Shown here: positions 23,729 through 32,516 of the stretch, piece after piece
Layout: each line of letters begins with the position of its first letter
How positions within the stretch are numbered: the stretch's first letter is position 1
Source: UBA1479 sp048263775
Lineage (GTDB): Bacteria > Pseudomonadota > Alphaproteobacteria > Rhodospirillales > Casp-alpha2
Reading direction: 5' to 3'
DNA length: 64,000 nt
NCBI GenBank assembly: GCA_048263775.1
Contig: JBLXDU010000001.1
Location: forward strand, 434,001 to 498,000
Translations under genes and position numbers: made by a program
The notes under the pieces: generated by a model
Databases searched by the model: none
What the model was told of the DNA's origin: nothing
What the model saw: only the letters and a program-made list of their open reading frames with translations

Positions 23729-24880
23729 TTAACGCCGTGGCCGCCGCTTTGGCCGCGCGGCGCCGCCCATCCATCCCTTCCGCTTGAAGTAATAGACCAA
23801 GCCCAGGGCGATCGCGGCCATGAAGGCGAGGGCGACCGGATAACCGTAGCGCCATCCCAGTTCGGGCATGTTGAACGGGGAGGCGGCCCTGTCAAAGTTC
23901 ATGCCCCAAAGGCCGGCGAAAAATCCCAGCGGAATGAAGATCGTGGCAATGATGGTCAAAACCTTCATGATCTCGTTCATGCGCGCACTCAGGCTCGACA
24001 GATAAACCTCAAGCAAAGAGGAAACCGTCTCCCGGTCGGTTTCCACGATGTCCATCAATTGCACCAGATGGTCATAACAGTCGCGCAGGTAGATGCGGGT
24101 GTCCTTGGTGATCAGCGGGTTTTCATCGCGGATCAGCGCGTTGGCCATGTCACGCATGGGCCAGATGCATCGGCGCAGATGGATCAGGCGCCGTTTAAGG
24201 TCGTGAATGTCTTCCACCTGCCAAGGTTCGGGGCGGGCGATGACAAGGTCTTCAAGGTCATCCAGGGTCTCGCCGGCGGCTTCAAGCACGGGAAAGTAGG
24301 CGTCGATCAATGTATCGATGATGGAATAGGCGAGATAGTCGGCGGATAATTGGCGAATGCGCCCCTTGCCGTCTCGGATGCGCTCGCGCAGCGGGTCAAG
24401 GCAGTCCGTGTGGCTTTCGTGGAAGCTGATGACGTATCCGTCGCCGAGGATCAGGGAAACCTGTTCGGTGTCTTCGCTGCCGTTCACCGTGATGGCACGG
24501 CAAACGACAAATACCTGGTCCTTGAACGTTTCCGCTTTCGGGCGCTGGTGAACGTTGACGATATCTTCCAGGGCCAGGCTGTGGATGCCGAATTGGGCGC
24601 CGGTTTTTTCGATCAATCGGACATCGGCAAGGCCGGAAACCTGAATCCAGGTGACAGGAAGCTGCCCGCTGTGGGCGGCGATGTCGGCATCGGGGGCCGG
24701 GCGATCCTCGCGAATACCTTCGGGCCCATAGGCAAGGATGCGGACGCGGGTTTCCTTGGCGCCGGAATGGACGATCAACGTTCCGGGGGGCGAGCCGGGC
24801 TTAGCGCGACGTACGGCAATGCCGCGTCGTCGACGTCGGGGCGGATGAGCGGAAGGCGTTGAAGGCGTGTCTTCCGGCAT
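23729..24880 (-). CDS. CorA-family magnesium/divalent cation transporter
   Basis: The 383-residue protein has a large soluble N-terminal domain, a long helix, and two C-terminal membrane helices. The CorA signature GMN occurs in FAGLWGMNFD at the end of the first helix, and the C-terminus YYFKRKGW is also typical. The family forms pentameric channels for Mg, Co or, in the ZntB branch, Zn efflux. The N-terminal 30 residues are Pro/Arg-rich and atypical. It lies 9 bp downstream of ilvE on the same strand, so the two are probably co-transcribed. The ion cannot be decided from sequence. Confidence 0.92.
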   Translation of the reverse strand: MPEDTPSTPSAHPPRRRRRGIAVRRAKPGSPPGTLIVHSGAKETRVRILAYGPEGIREDRPAPDADIAAHSGQLPVTWIQVSGLADVRLIEKTGAQFGIHSLALEDIVNVHQRPKAETFKDQVFVVCRAITVNGSEDTEQVSLILGDGYVISFHESHTDCLDPLRERIRDGKGRIRQLSADYLAYSIIDTLIDAYFPVLEAAGETLDDLEDLVIARPEPWQVEDIHDLKRRLIHLRRCIWPMRDMANALIRDENPLITKDTRIYLRDCYDHLVQLMDIVETDRETVSSLLEVYLSSLSARMNEIMKVLTIIATIFIPLGFFAGLWGMNFDRAASPFNMPELGWRYGYPVALAFMAAIALGLVYYFKRKGWMGGAARPKRRPRR

Positions 24881-24889
24881 CCCGATGGC

Positions 24890-25789
24890 CTATTCCGCCG
24901 CCGCGCTTTCCGTCTTCTTGCCGACGGCCTTTTCGTAGTCTTCGATCAGCCAATGGGTGATCTGGCCGGGTGTGAAGGTCATGTCGTCGATCTGGCCGAC
25001 GGGCGTCACTTCGGCGGCGGAGCCGGTGAGGAAGATTTCCGTCGCCTTTTTCAGCTCGTCCGGGAAGATCGCCCGTTCGATGACCTCGATCCCCCGGGCC
25101 TTGGCCAGGGCGATCACGGTCTGGCGGGTGATGCCGTTGAGGAAGCAATCCGGTGTCGGCGTGTGCAGTTTGCCATCGCCGAAGGAAATGAAGATGTTCG
25201 CCCCCGTGGCCTCGGCCACTTGGCCGCGGTAGTCCAGCATCAGGGCATCCTGGCAGCCGTGCGATTCCGCCGTATGCTTGGATAGGGTGCAGATCATGTA
25301 CAGGCCCGCGGCCTTGGCGTGGACTGGTGCACATTCGGGTGCCGGGCGGCGCCAGGTCGAGGTTTCCAGCTTGATGCCTTTTTCGCGCAATTCCGGCGAA
25401 AAGTAGCTGGGCCAGTCCCAGGCGGCGATGGCGACGTTGATGCGGTTCTGCTGGGCCGACACGCCCATCATTTCCGACCCGCGCCAAGCGACCGGGCGGA
25501 TATAGCCGTCGACGATGCCGTTCTTGGTGCAGGCGTCGATGCAGGCCTGGTCGATCTCTTCCACCGTGAAGGGAATTTTGAAACCCAGGGTCTGCGCAGA
25601 ATAGAACAGCCGTTCCGTATGTTCGCGCAGCTTGAAGATTTGCCCCGAATACATGCGTTCGCCTTCGAACACGCAAGAGCCGTAATGCAGGCCGTGGGTC
25701 AGGACATGGACGCGGGCGTCCCGCCAATCGACCCATTCACCATTGAACCAGATCAGACCGTCGCGGTCGTCGAAGGTAGCAGCTGCCAT
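24890..25789 (-). CDS. ilvE: Branched-chain amino acid aminotransferase
   Basis: IlvE transfers the amino group between glutamate and branched-chain keto acids with pyridoxal phosphate. Family features are LIWFNGEWVDWRDARVHVL, HYGSCVFEG, the Lys-containing HAKAAGLY segment and the class IV signature QDALMLDYRGQVAEATGAN. The protein has 299 residues when started at the ATG at 25789. A longer frame from 25846 includes the promoter-like divergent region. Its promoter faces the PetP gene, and an 8-bp inverted repeat lies between them at 25857-25879. Confidence 0.94.
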   Translation of the reverse strand: MAAATFDDRDGLIWFNGEWVDWRDARVHVLTHGLHYGSCVFEGERMYSGQIFKLREHTERLFYSAQTLGFKIPFTVEEIDQACIDACTKNGIVDGYIRPVAWRGSEMMGVSAQQNRINVAIAAWDWPSYFSPELREKGIKLETSTWRRPAPECAPVHAKAAGLYMICTLSKHTAESHGCQDALMLDYRGQVAEATGANIFISFGDGKLHTPTPDCFLNGITRQTVIALAKARGIEVIERAIFPDELKKATEIFLTGSAAEVTPVGQIDDMTFTPGQITHWLIEDYEKAVGKKTESAAAE

Positions 25790-25856
25790 TGTAATATTCT
25801 TTCGTCCATCCGTTTTTCCCAAGAACGATGTTGCGTTTATTATCATTCTCAGGCAT

Positions 25857-25879
25857 ATAAGTCAATAACACTGACTTAT
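25857..25879. promoter_or_regulatory. Inverted repeat in the ilvE-petP divergent region, likely MarR operator
   Basis: ATAAGTCA and TGACTTAT are perfect 8-bp arms around a 7-bp spacer. The site lies in the AT-rich 143-bp gap between ilvE (minus) and petP (plus), 54 bp before the petP start. MarR proteins bind palindromes of this size and commonly repress their own promoters, so PetP binding is a reasonable inference. Confidence 0.6.
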
Positions 25880-25932
25880 TTTTGCGGGGTCTTCGACTAC
25901 ATTTTCCGGCGGCCCCGGTGAAGGAAACTGTC

Positions 25933-26445
25933 ATGGATGAACAGGTCCCCTGGGTCCAGCAGCAGGCCGATCCCCTGGCGCCGCGCGATGACGACCTGCG
26001 TCACGCCATGGAACTTCTGTTCTTCGCCTACCGTGACTTCACGGGCGAAGCCGACGCCGTCCTGGCCGATTACGACATGGGCCGCGCCCATCACCGGGCG
26101 GTCTATTTCATCGGCGCCAACACGGGCATCAGCGTGTCGGAATTGCTGGCGATCCTGAAGATCACCAAACAGTCCCTCAACCGTGTGCTGTCGACCCTGA
26201 TCGACGAAGGTTATGTCGTGCAGGAAACCGACGACGGCGACCGCCGCCGGAGGCTCATGCATTTGACGCCAAAGGGCCGCGACCTGGAGCAGCTTTTGAC
26301 CCGCCGCCAGTCGGCGCATATCGCGCGCGCCTACCGCGACGCGGGCCCAGACGCTGTCGAAGGGTTCCGCCGCGTGCTGTTCGGCCTGATCAACGAGGCG
26401 GACCGCCATCGCGTGCCCCCTCCAGGCGCCGCGGCCCACGGCTGA
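25933..26445 (+). CDS. petP: MarR-family regulator, PetP-like
   Basis: This is a 170-residue winged-helix regulator of the MarR family. The DNA-binding part is seen in SVSELLAILKITKQSLNRVL and the wing in GDRRRRLMHLTPKGRDL. The N-terminus RHAMELLFFAYRDFTGEAD is typical of alphaproteobacterial PetP. The next gene encodes an OmpR-type PetR, and this petP-petR order is the one known in Rhodobacter capsulatus, where PetR affects the bc1 complex genes. Start at 25933 has an AAGGAA ribosome binding site. The window also holds petABC at 57.8-60.5 kb. The PetP name rests on family resemblance and context. Confidence 0.85.
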   Translation: MDEQVPWVQQQADPLAPRDDDLRHAMELLFFAYRDFTGEADAVLADYDMGRAHHRAVYFIGANTGISVSELLAILKITKQSLNRVLSTLIDEGYVVQETDDGDRRRRLMHLTPKGRDLEQLLTRRQSAHIARAYRDAGPDAVEGFRRVLFGLINEADRHRVPPPGAAAHG

Positions 26446-26537
26446 CGGGCTGCCGCGTCCGGCTTGATCATGATAGGATTTACACCGGCCTTGCGGCGGC
26501 TTGAACGCTTGACCGCATGGCACGGGGGAGTGATGCC

Positions 26538-27221
26538 GTGAATGCCGACCTGCCGCATCTTCTTGTCGTGGACGACGACGGCCGTCTGCGCGACCTGCTG
26601 AGCCGCTTTCTGACGGAGAACGGCTTCGTCGTGGTCACCGCCGCCGATGCGGCCCAGGCGCGCAGCCGGCTCAGCCATTTCGATTTCGACGCGGTGATCC
26701 TGGACCTCATGATGCCTGGGGAAACGGGCCTGGAATTCGCGCGCGACCTGCGTACCCGGTCGGCCATTCCCATCCTGATGCTGACCGCCATGGCGGAGAC
26801 CGAAGATCGTATCTCGGGCCTGGAGGGCGGCGCCGACGATTATGTGGTCAAGCCGTTCGAACCGCGTGAGCTGCTTTTGCGCATTCGGAACATCATGAAG
26901 CGTACCCCTCAGGCCCAGGCCCCCGGAGATGACCTTCATCTCGGCGATTTTCTGTTCCGCCGTGACCGGGGCGAACTCTTGCGGGGCGGTCGCCCGGTGC
27001 GTCTGACCGACCTGGAGGCCGGGCTGCTGAGCGCGCTTGCCGCGCGTCCGGGAGACGTGCTGACCCGCGACGACCTGATCGCCCGCACGGGGGCGGCCGG
27101 TGGCGGGCGTGCCGTCGATGTACAGGTCACCCGTCTTCGCCGTAAGATCGAGCCCGATCCCCGCGATCCCCGCTATCTGCAGACTGTGCGGGGCAAGGGC
27201 TACGTTCTGCGCCCTGATTGA
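26538..27221 (+). CDS. petR: OmpR-family response regulator, PetR-like
   Basis: The protein has a receiver domain with the acidic pocket in VVDDDGRLR, the phosphorylated Asp in VILDLMMPG (residue 56) and the conserved Lys in VVKPFEP. A winged-helix DNA-binding domain follows (TDLEAGLLSALAARPGDVL, VDVQVTRLRRKIEPDP). The GTG at 26538 is preferred because GGGGGAG lies 7 bp upstream. An ATG at 26517 would add seven residues. It sits between PetP and a histidine kinase, making a three-gene signalling unit that probably controls respiratory genes. Confidence 0.88.
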   Translation: MNADLPHLLVVDDDGRLRDLLSRFLTENGFVVVTAADAAQARSRLSHFDFDAVILDLMMPGETGLEFARDLRTRSAIPILMLTAMAETEDRISGLEGGADDYVVKPFEPRELLLRIRNIMKRTPQAQAPGDDLHLGDFLFRRDRGELLRGGRPVRLTDLEAGLLSALAARPGDVLTRDDLIARTGAAGGGRAVDVQVTRLRRKIEPDPRDPRYLQTVRGKGYVLRPD

Positions 27222-27231
27222 AGATCCGGCC

Positions 27232-28551
27232 ATGCCCCTTCAGACAACCATCAAGAACGCCCTGCCGAAAAGCCTGCTCGGCCGCGCCCTGCTGATCATC
27301 GTCACGCCGCTGATCCTGTTGCAGGTGGTGTCGGGGCTGATTTTCTACGAAACCCATTGGGACAAGGTGTCCTACCGTCTGGCGCGAAGCGTCGCCGGCG
27401 ATGTGGCCGCCATCGTGCAACTGGTCACCGACGACCCCAGCGAGGAAGGCCGCGAGCGCGCCGCCGCCCTGGCCGGCCGCAACATGGACATGTTCGTGAC
27501 CTTTCTGCCGGGCGCGATCCTGTCCAACAAAGCCGTGCCGCCTGCCAACGATCTGGAAGATGCGCTCGACCGCTCCATGCAGAGCTTCATCGTCAAACCC
27601 TACCGCCTGGATTCGGAAAGTTCCGACCGCAACGTGAGTATCGACGTACAGCTTGCCGACGGCGTGCTGCGCATCACCACCACGCGCAAGCGGCTGTTTT
27701 CGACCACGGTGTATGTCTTTGTCATCTGGATGATCGGCACGTCGCTGATTCTGTTCGGGGTCGCCACCATTTTCATGCGCAATCAGGTGAAGCCGATCCG
27801 CCGCCTGGCCCGTGCCGCCGATAATTTCGGCAAGGGCCGCGATGTATCGAACTTCAAACCCGAAGGCGCGACCGAGGTCCGCCAGGCGGCCCAGGCCTTC
27901 ATGGCCATGCGTGAACGCATCCAGCGCCAGATCACTCAGCGCACGGACATGTTGTCCGGTGTGTCGCACGATCTGCGCACGCCGTTGACGCGGATGAAGC
28001 TGCAATTGGCGATGTTCAAGAACGTCGATGGAGTGGACGACCTATCCGCCGATGTTTCGGAAATGGAACACATGCTGGAAGGCTATCTTGCCTTCGCCCG
28101 TGGCGAGGGCACGGAAAAGCCGACGCCGACGGATCTGGGCATGCTGTTGGAAGACGTGGTCGGTCAGGTCCGACGCCGTGGCCGGCCCATCGACCTGCAC
28201 CTGGAAGATCAGTTGAACCTGCCGTTGCGACCCAATGCCTTCAAGCGCTGCGTCACCAATCTGGTGGAGAACGCCGCGCGCTATGGCCAACATGTGTCGG
28301 TGCGGGCGGGGCTCCGGGGCGACGCCATCGAGATCACCGTGGATGACGACGGGCCCGGCATTCCCGAAGACAAACGTGCCGAGGTATTCCGGCCGTTTTT
28401 TCGGTTGGACGATTCCCGAAACCCGGAAACGGGTGGGGTCGGGCTGGGCCTGACCATTGCCCGCGACGTGGTGCGCAGCCACGGCGGCGAAATCCTGTTG
28501 TCGGAATCGCCGGCCGGGGGCCTGCGCGGTCGTATCCGCCTGCCCCTATAG
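27232..28551 (+). CDS. Sensor histidine kinase (EnvZ-like), partner of PetR
   Basis: The 439-residue kinase has a membrane helix at about residues 18-40, a periplasmic loop of about 120 residues, a second helix near 162-182 and a HAMP domain. The H-box is GVSHDLRTPLTRMKLQLAMF with the phosphorylated His at 246. N (LVENAARYG), G1 (DDDGPGIP) and G2 (GVGLGLTIARD) boxes follow. It begins 10 bp after petR, so the two form a two-component pair. The architecture is that of EnvZ/OmpR systems. The signal is unknown. Confidence 0.9.
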   Translation: MPLQTTIKNALPKSLLGRALLIIVTPLILLQVVSGLIFYETHWDKVSYRLARSVAGDVAAIVQLVTDDPSEEGRERAAALAGRNMDMFVTFLPGAILSNKAVPPANDLEDALDRSMQSFIVKPYRLDSESSDRNVSIDVQLADGVLRITTTRKRLFSTTVYVFVIWMIGTSLILFGVATIFMRNQVKPIRRLARAADNFGKGRDVSNFKPEGATEVRQAAQAFMAMRERIQRQITQRTDMLSGVSHDLRTPLTRMKLQLAMFKNVDGVDDLSADVSEMEHMLEGYLAFARGEGTEKPTPTDLGMLLEDVVGQVRRRGRPIDLHLEDQLNLPLRPNAFKRCVTNLVENAARYGQHVSVRAGLRGDAIEITVDDDGPGIPEDKRAEVFRPFFRLDDSRNPETGGVGLGLTIARDVVRSHGGEILLSESPAGGLRGRIRLPL

Positions 28552-28691
28552 GCATATCCGGCGGGACGTCCCCAGCGGATTTCATGGCAATTCCGCCGAT
28601 GACATCTATAATGGGAACAGATCACGTAATGGTCCGATAATCGAGGCACCGCTGCCCTGGGAGGGTTCGGCTTGGTGTCTGGGGGGTGTAG

Positions 28692-29351
28692 GTGACTGAT
28701 TCCCTTCCGTCGAAAGTTCTGATTGCCGACGATCATGCCCTGTTCCGCAAGGGGCTGGGCTCGCTGTTGGAAATCATCGATCCCGATATCAAGGTGGTCG
28801 AGGCCGCGAGTTATCCGGAAGCCCTGCGCACGGCCAACGAAACCGACGATCTGGACCTTGCGCTTGTCGATCTGGGCATGCCGGGGATGGAACGGTTCGC
28901 CGGCCTGAACGCCCTGATCCGTTCCCTGGATGGCGTGCCGGTGGTGGTCGTGTCCGCCGCCGAAACGTCCGAGGAAATGAGCCTGGCGATGGACTGTGGC
29001 GCCCATGGCTACATCCCCAAAACCCTGGATAGTTCCGTGGTGGTTAATGCCGTGCGTCAGGTAATCGCCGGGGAAATCTATCTGCCGCCGACACTGCTTG
29101 ACTGGGCTCCCGGCGGGGCCAAGACCGAAGGCCCCGGCGGATTGCACCTGACGCCGCGTCAACGTGACGTGCTCAACCTCATGGCCGGGGGCAAGTCGAA
29201 CAAAGAGATCGCCCGCATCCTGGGTCTCGCCGAAGGCACCATCAAGCTGCATGTCACGGGCCTGCTGAAGGTGCTCGACGCGAACAACCGGACCCAGGCG
29301 GTTATCAAGGCGGCATCGCTGGGATTGACACAGGGCCTGGAACAGGACTGA
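28692..29351 (+). CDS. LuxR/NarL-family response regulator
   Basis: The receiver domain shows LIADDHALFRKGLGSLLE, the phosphorylated Asp in LALVDLGMPGM (residue 60) and the Lys in YIPKTLDSS. The C-terminal LuxR helix-turn-helix is LTPRQRDVLNLMAGGKSNKE followed by IARILGLAEGTIKLHVTGLL. The protein has 219 residues from a GTG start. It is followed after 22 bp by a hybrid kinase, so the pair probably forms one signalling system. Its target genes are not visible. Confidence 0.93.
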   Translation: MTDSLPSKVLIADDHALFRKGLGSLLEIIDPDIKVVEAASYPEALRTANETDDLDLALVDLGMPGMERFAGLNALIRSLDGVPVVVVSAAETSEEMSLAMDCGAHGYIPKTLDSSVVVNAVRQVIAGEIYLPPTLLDWAPGGAKTEGPGGLHLTPRQRDVLNLMAGGKSNKEIARILGLAEGTIKLHVTGLLKVLDANNRTQAVIKAASLGLTQGLEQD

Positions 29352-29373
29352 CCGCGCCGACAAGGAGGGCGCC

Positions 29374-32028
29374 ATGACGTCCCGCTGTCCCCATACGGGC
29401 CTTGGCACCAGAGGCCGGGAAAACAATAATTCTCCGCTGAATGTTCGCCGCCAATCAGGCGCGGCGGTCGCTGCCGTCCCGGTATTGATCTCGGCGGCGC
29501 CGGCATGGGCGCAATCCGGTGAGGCGATGACCCACCCGGGACCGGCGGTCATGGCCGGGCTGGTGGTCGCAGCAGTGGCGTTTTTTGTCGGGTTGTGGTG
29601 GGGCCGCCGGCGGCGCGGTCCCGCGGCCGTGGAAAATCCCACTGCACGGTTGGAGGAAGCCCCCCGCCGACGCGCGATGACGGCCGCCGAACGCGATGCC
29701 GAAACGGACGCCCACTACCGTATCATTTCCGAACTGACCTCGGACGTCGTCTATGCCTATGACGTCGCCCCCGATGGCCGCGTGACGTCGAAATGGCAGG
29801 TCGGCGGGATCGACGGCTTGGCCGGGCAATCCGGGCAAAGCGACGCGCCCCTTGCCTGGCTGACCCAGATTCATCCCGACGATGTGCCGATCCTGGAATC
29901 CCGCGATCAGCGCCTGCGCCTTGGCATTCCGTCGACCGACGAATTCCGCCTGCTGTCCGCCGACGGCCGGGTGCGCTGGCTGCGCGTTTATTCGCGCCCG
30001 GAACGGGGCACCAGCGGCGAGGTCGTGCGCGTGGTCGGCGCCGCCAAGGAGATCACCCAGGACAAGCGCTGGGAAGAGGCGCTGGCCGATTCCGAAAGCA
30101 AGCTGCAGGCGACGTCACGCACGGCCCGCGTCGGTTATTGGGAACATTTCCCGGATGACAACCGCACCGTCTGTTCGCCCGTTCTGTGGCGGATCTGGGG
30201 CCTGCGTCCCGGTCGCGCGGGGCCCACGGGCAAGGTCTTCCTAGACATGATCCACCCCGACGACCGGCCGCGCATCGCCGCCGCCTATGAAGACCCCGTG
30301 CCCAATTGCCGGCATGAGTACCGGGTTCTTCGGCCCGACGGCTCGGTGCGTTATGTCTTTGAGGACCTTAGCGCCGATTTCGACGAACACGGCCGCGCGC
30401 GCCGGCTGTTCGGGGTGACCCAGGACATAACCGAGCGCAAGCGGGCCGAACAGGCGCTGCGCGATTCCGAGCTGCGATATCATGCCATCGTCGAGGACCA
30501 GACGGAGTTGATCCGGCGCTGCACCCCTGACGGGGTCCGGACCTTCGTCAACGAAGCCTATTGCCAATATTACGGGGTGCCCCGCGAACAGCTGATCGGC
30601 CGGCCTGTCGGCTCGGAACTGAGCGATAGCGAAGCCGCCCTGCGCCAGGCCATCATCCGCCGGATCGGCCCGAAAAATCCGATCGAGGAGAATCTCCACC
30701 GGGTGATCGGGCACGACGGCAAGGTCAGTTGGCAGCAATGGACCGAACGCGCGGTGTTCGACGACGACGGGCGCATGGTGGAAATCCAGGGTGTCGGCCG
30801 CGATGTCACGGCCACGAAAGAGGCCGAGGAAATGTTGGCCGAGGCCAAGGATGCCGCCGAACTGGCAAGCGCCGCCAAGTCACGCTTCCTGGCCGCCGCC
30901 AGCCATGACCTGCGCCAGCCCCTGCAGGCGCTGGCGATGTTCGTCAACGTGTTGTCGGAACGGGACCTGGACGACAAGGCGAAGCAGCTTATCAACCGCA
31001 TCAGCGACTGTTCGGACGCCCTGGAACGCCTGCTTGGCTCATTGCTCGATATTTCCAAACTGGATGCCGGGCTGTTCGTGCCGCAGCGGCGCGATTTCAA
31101 CCTCGGCGCGGTGCTGGAACGCCTGTGTTCGGAAATCCGCCCGTTGGCCGAGGAAAAGGGCCTGCGGCTCAACATGGTACCGTGCGCGCTTCTGGTCGAC
31201 AGCGATCCAGGCTTACTCGACCGTCTGCTGCGCAATCTTTTGACCAATGCGGTGCGACATACGGAAACCGGCAAGATCCTCGTCGGCTGCCGGCGTGCCG
31301 GGTCCAATGTGCGTGTCGAAATCTGGGATACGGGTGTCGGCATTCCGGACGATCAACTGGACATGATCTTCGAGGAGTTCCACCAAGTCGGTAATCCGGC
31401 GCGCGACCGGCGCGAAGGGTTGGGCCTGGGGCTCGCCATCGTGCAGCGGTTGTCCAATCTGCTCGACCATCCCGTGGATGTGCGGTCATGGGTGGGCCGG
31501 GGGTCGGGGTTCTCCGTCAGCCTGCCCTTGGCGGGTGACCATGCACCTGCGGAAATGACCCTGCCGGCGGATGAGCACCCCGATGTGACAGGGGCCGTGG
31601 TGGTCGGCATCGACGACGAGGCCGATATTCGCGACGCCCTGGGGTTGCTGTTGACCGGCTGGGGCTATGACGCTGTGGTCGCCGGCTCGGCGGTCGAGGC
31701 GATCGCCAAACTGGAGCAGGAACGCAAGCAGCCGGAATTGGTCGTCGCCGATTATCGGCTTAAGCTTGGCCATACGGGGGCCGATGCGATTTTGGCCATC
31801 CGCCACGTTTGGGGCGGGGATGTGCCGGGGTTCCTGTTGACCGGCGACACGGGCCCGGACCGCCTGCGTGAGGCGGCGGCCAGCGGATTCGAGGTCATGC
31901 ACAAGCCGATTCAGCCCGAGAAACTGCGCCTGATGGTCGCGGAATCGATCGCCTATGCCCGCCGGATGGCTGCGATCGAGGCGCGTACCCGGGCGCAGGA
32001 AAAGGACGAGATGGAACGCCAAGTCTGA
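29374..32028 (+). CDS. Multi-PAS hybrid sensor histidine kinase
   Basis: The 884-residue kinase begins with a hydrophobic stretch ending PAWAQSGE and a membrane helix near residues 60-75. Three PAS/PAC domains follow at about 105-230, 235-360 and 365-490 (PAC ends read RVVGAAKEITQDK, RRLFGVTQDITERKR, EIQGVGRDVTATKE). The H-box ASHDLRQPLQALAMFVN has the His at 511, the ATPase domain shows NAVRHTETG and DTGVGIPDDQL, and a C-terminal receiver carries D793 in VVADYRL. The HDLRQPL type usually works with LuxR-type regulators, as encoded just upstream. AGGAGG lies before the ATG. The PAS ligand is unknown. Confidence 0.92.
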   Translation: MTSRCPHTGLGTRGRENNNSPLNVRRQSGAAVAAVPVLISAAPAWAQSGEAMTHPGPAVMAGLVVAAVAFFVGLWWGRRRRGPAAVENPTARLEEAPRRRAMTAAERDAETDAHYRIISELTSDVVYAYDVAPDGRVTSKWQVGGIDGLAGQSGQSDAPLAWLTQIHPDDVPILESRDQRLRLGIPSTDEFRLLSADGRVRWLRVYSRPERGTSGEVVRVVGAAKEITQDKRWEEALADSESKLQATSRTARVGYWEHFPDDNRTVCSPVLWRIWGLRPGRAGPTGKVFLDMIHPDDRPRIAAAYEDPVPNCRHEYRVLRPDGSVRYVFEDLSADFDEHGRARRLFGVTQDITERKRAEQALRDSELRYHAIVEDQTELIRRCTPDGVRTFVNEAYCQYYGVPREQLIGRPVGSELSDSEAALRQAIIRRIGPKNPIEENLHRVIGHDGKVSWQQWTERAVFDDDGRMVEIQGVGRDVTATKEAEEMLAEAKDAAELASAAKSRFLAAASHDLRQPLQALAMFVNVLSERDLDDKAKQLINRISDCSDALERLLGSLLDISKLDAGLFVPQRRDFNLGAVLERLCSEIRPLAEEKGLRLNMVPCALLVDSDPGLLDRLLRNLLTNAVRHTETGKILVGCRRAGSNVRVEIWDTGVGIPDDQLDMIFEEFHQVGNPARDRREGLGLGLAIVQRLSNLLDHPVDVRSWVGRGSGFSVSLPLAGDHAPAEMTLPADEHPDVTGAVVVGIDDEADIRDALGLLLTGWGYDAVVAGSAVEAIAKLEQERKQPELVVADYRLKLGHTGADAILAIRHVWGGDVPGFLLTGDTGPDRLREAAASGFEVMHKPIQPEKLRLMVAESIAYARRMAAIEARTRAQEKDEMERQV

Positions 32029-32044
32029 CGGGCGGCCGGGAAGA

Positions 32045-32398
32045 TCAGAAAAGCCGTCCGCCGTTAGGAACCTTCAGGTCCGGGTGGATCAGCACGACCT
32101 CGCCGTCCGTGTCGGGAAACCCCAAGACCAACACTTCCGACATGAACTTGCCGATCTGCTTTGACGGAAAATTGACGACGCCCGCGACCTGACGCCCGAC
32201 CAGGCTGTCAGGCGTGTAGTGGCGGGTGATCTGGGCCGAGGTCTTGCGCTCGCCGATATCCGGGCCGAAATCGACCCACAGTTTGATGGCGGGGCGGCGG
32301 GCTTCGGGAAAGGGTTCGGCGCGGACGATCGTCCCGACGCGGATATCCACGGCCAGGAAATCGTCGAAAGTGATCTGCGGGGTCGGGCTTTCGGGCAT
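32045..32398 (-). CDS. csaA: tRNA-binding protein CsaA
   Basis: CsaA is a small dimeric protein with a tRNA-binding OB fold like the end of methionyl-tRNA synthetase, with export-chaperone activity reported in Bacillus. The whole 117-residue protein matches: VDIRVGTIVRAEPFPEARRP, then KLWVDFGPDIGERKTSAQI, then GRQVAGVVNFPSKQIGKFMS and SEVLVLGFPD. An AAGGAGA ribosome binding site precedes the start. It is convergent with the hybrid kinase gene and lies downstream of the phasin gene behind a terminator. Confidence 0.93.
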   Translation of the reverse strand: MPESPTPQITFDDFLAVDIRVGTIVRAEPFPEARRPAIKLWVDFGPDIGERKTSAQITRHYTPDSLVGRQVAGVVNFPSKQIGKFMSEVLVLGFPDTDGEVVLIHPDLKVPNGGRLF

Positions 32399-32465
32399 GG
32401 AGTGTCTCCTTCGGCCCGGAAATTTATCGCGCCCACCCCGTCATGCAATCAAAAAGGCGGGCAAC

Positions 32466-32494
32466 AAAAAAGGCCGCCCTCAGGGGGCGGCCTT
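32466..32494 (-). terminator. Rho-independent terminator after the phasin gene
   Basis: Arms AAGGCCGCCC (32470-32479) and GGGCGGCCTT (32485-32494) form a 10-bp stem with a 5-nt loop. Read on the minus strand the stem is followed by a run of six T, so it ends the phasin transcript before csaA. Confidence 0.9.
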
Positions 32495-32516
32495 CTTCGA
32501 AAGACGGAAAAGCCGA

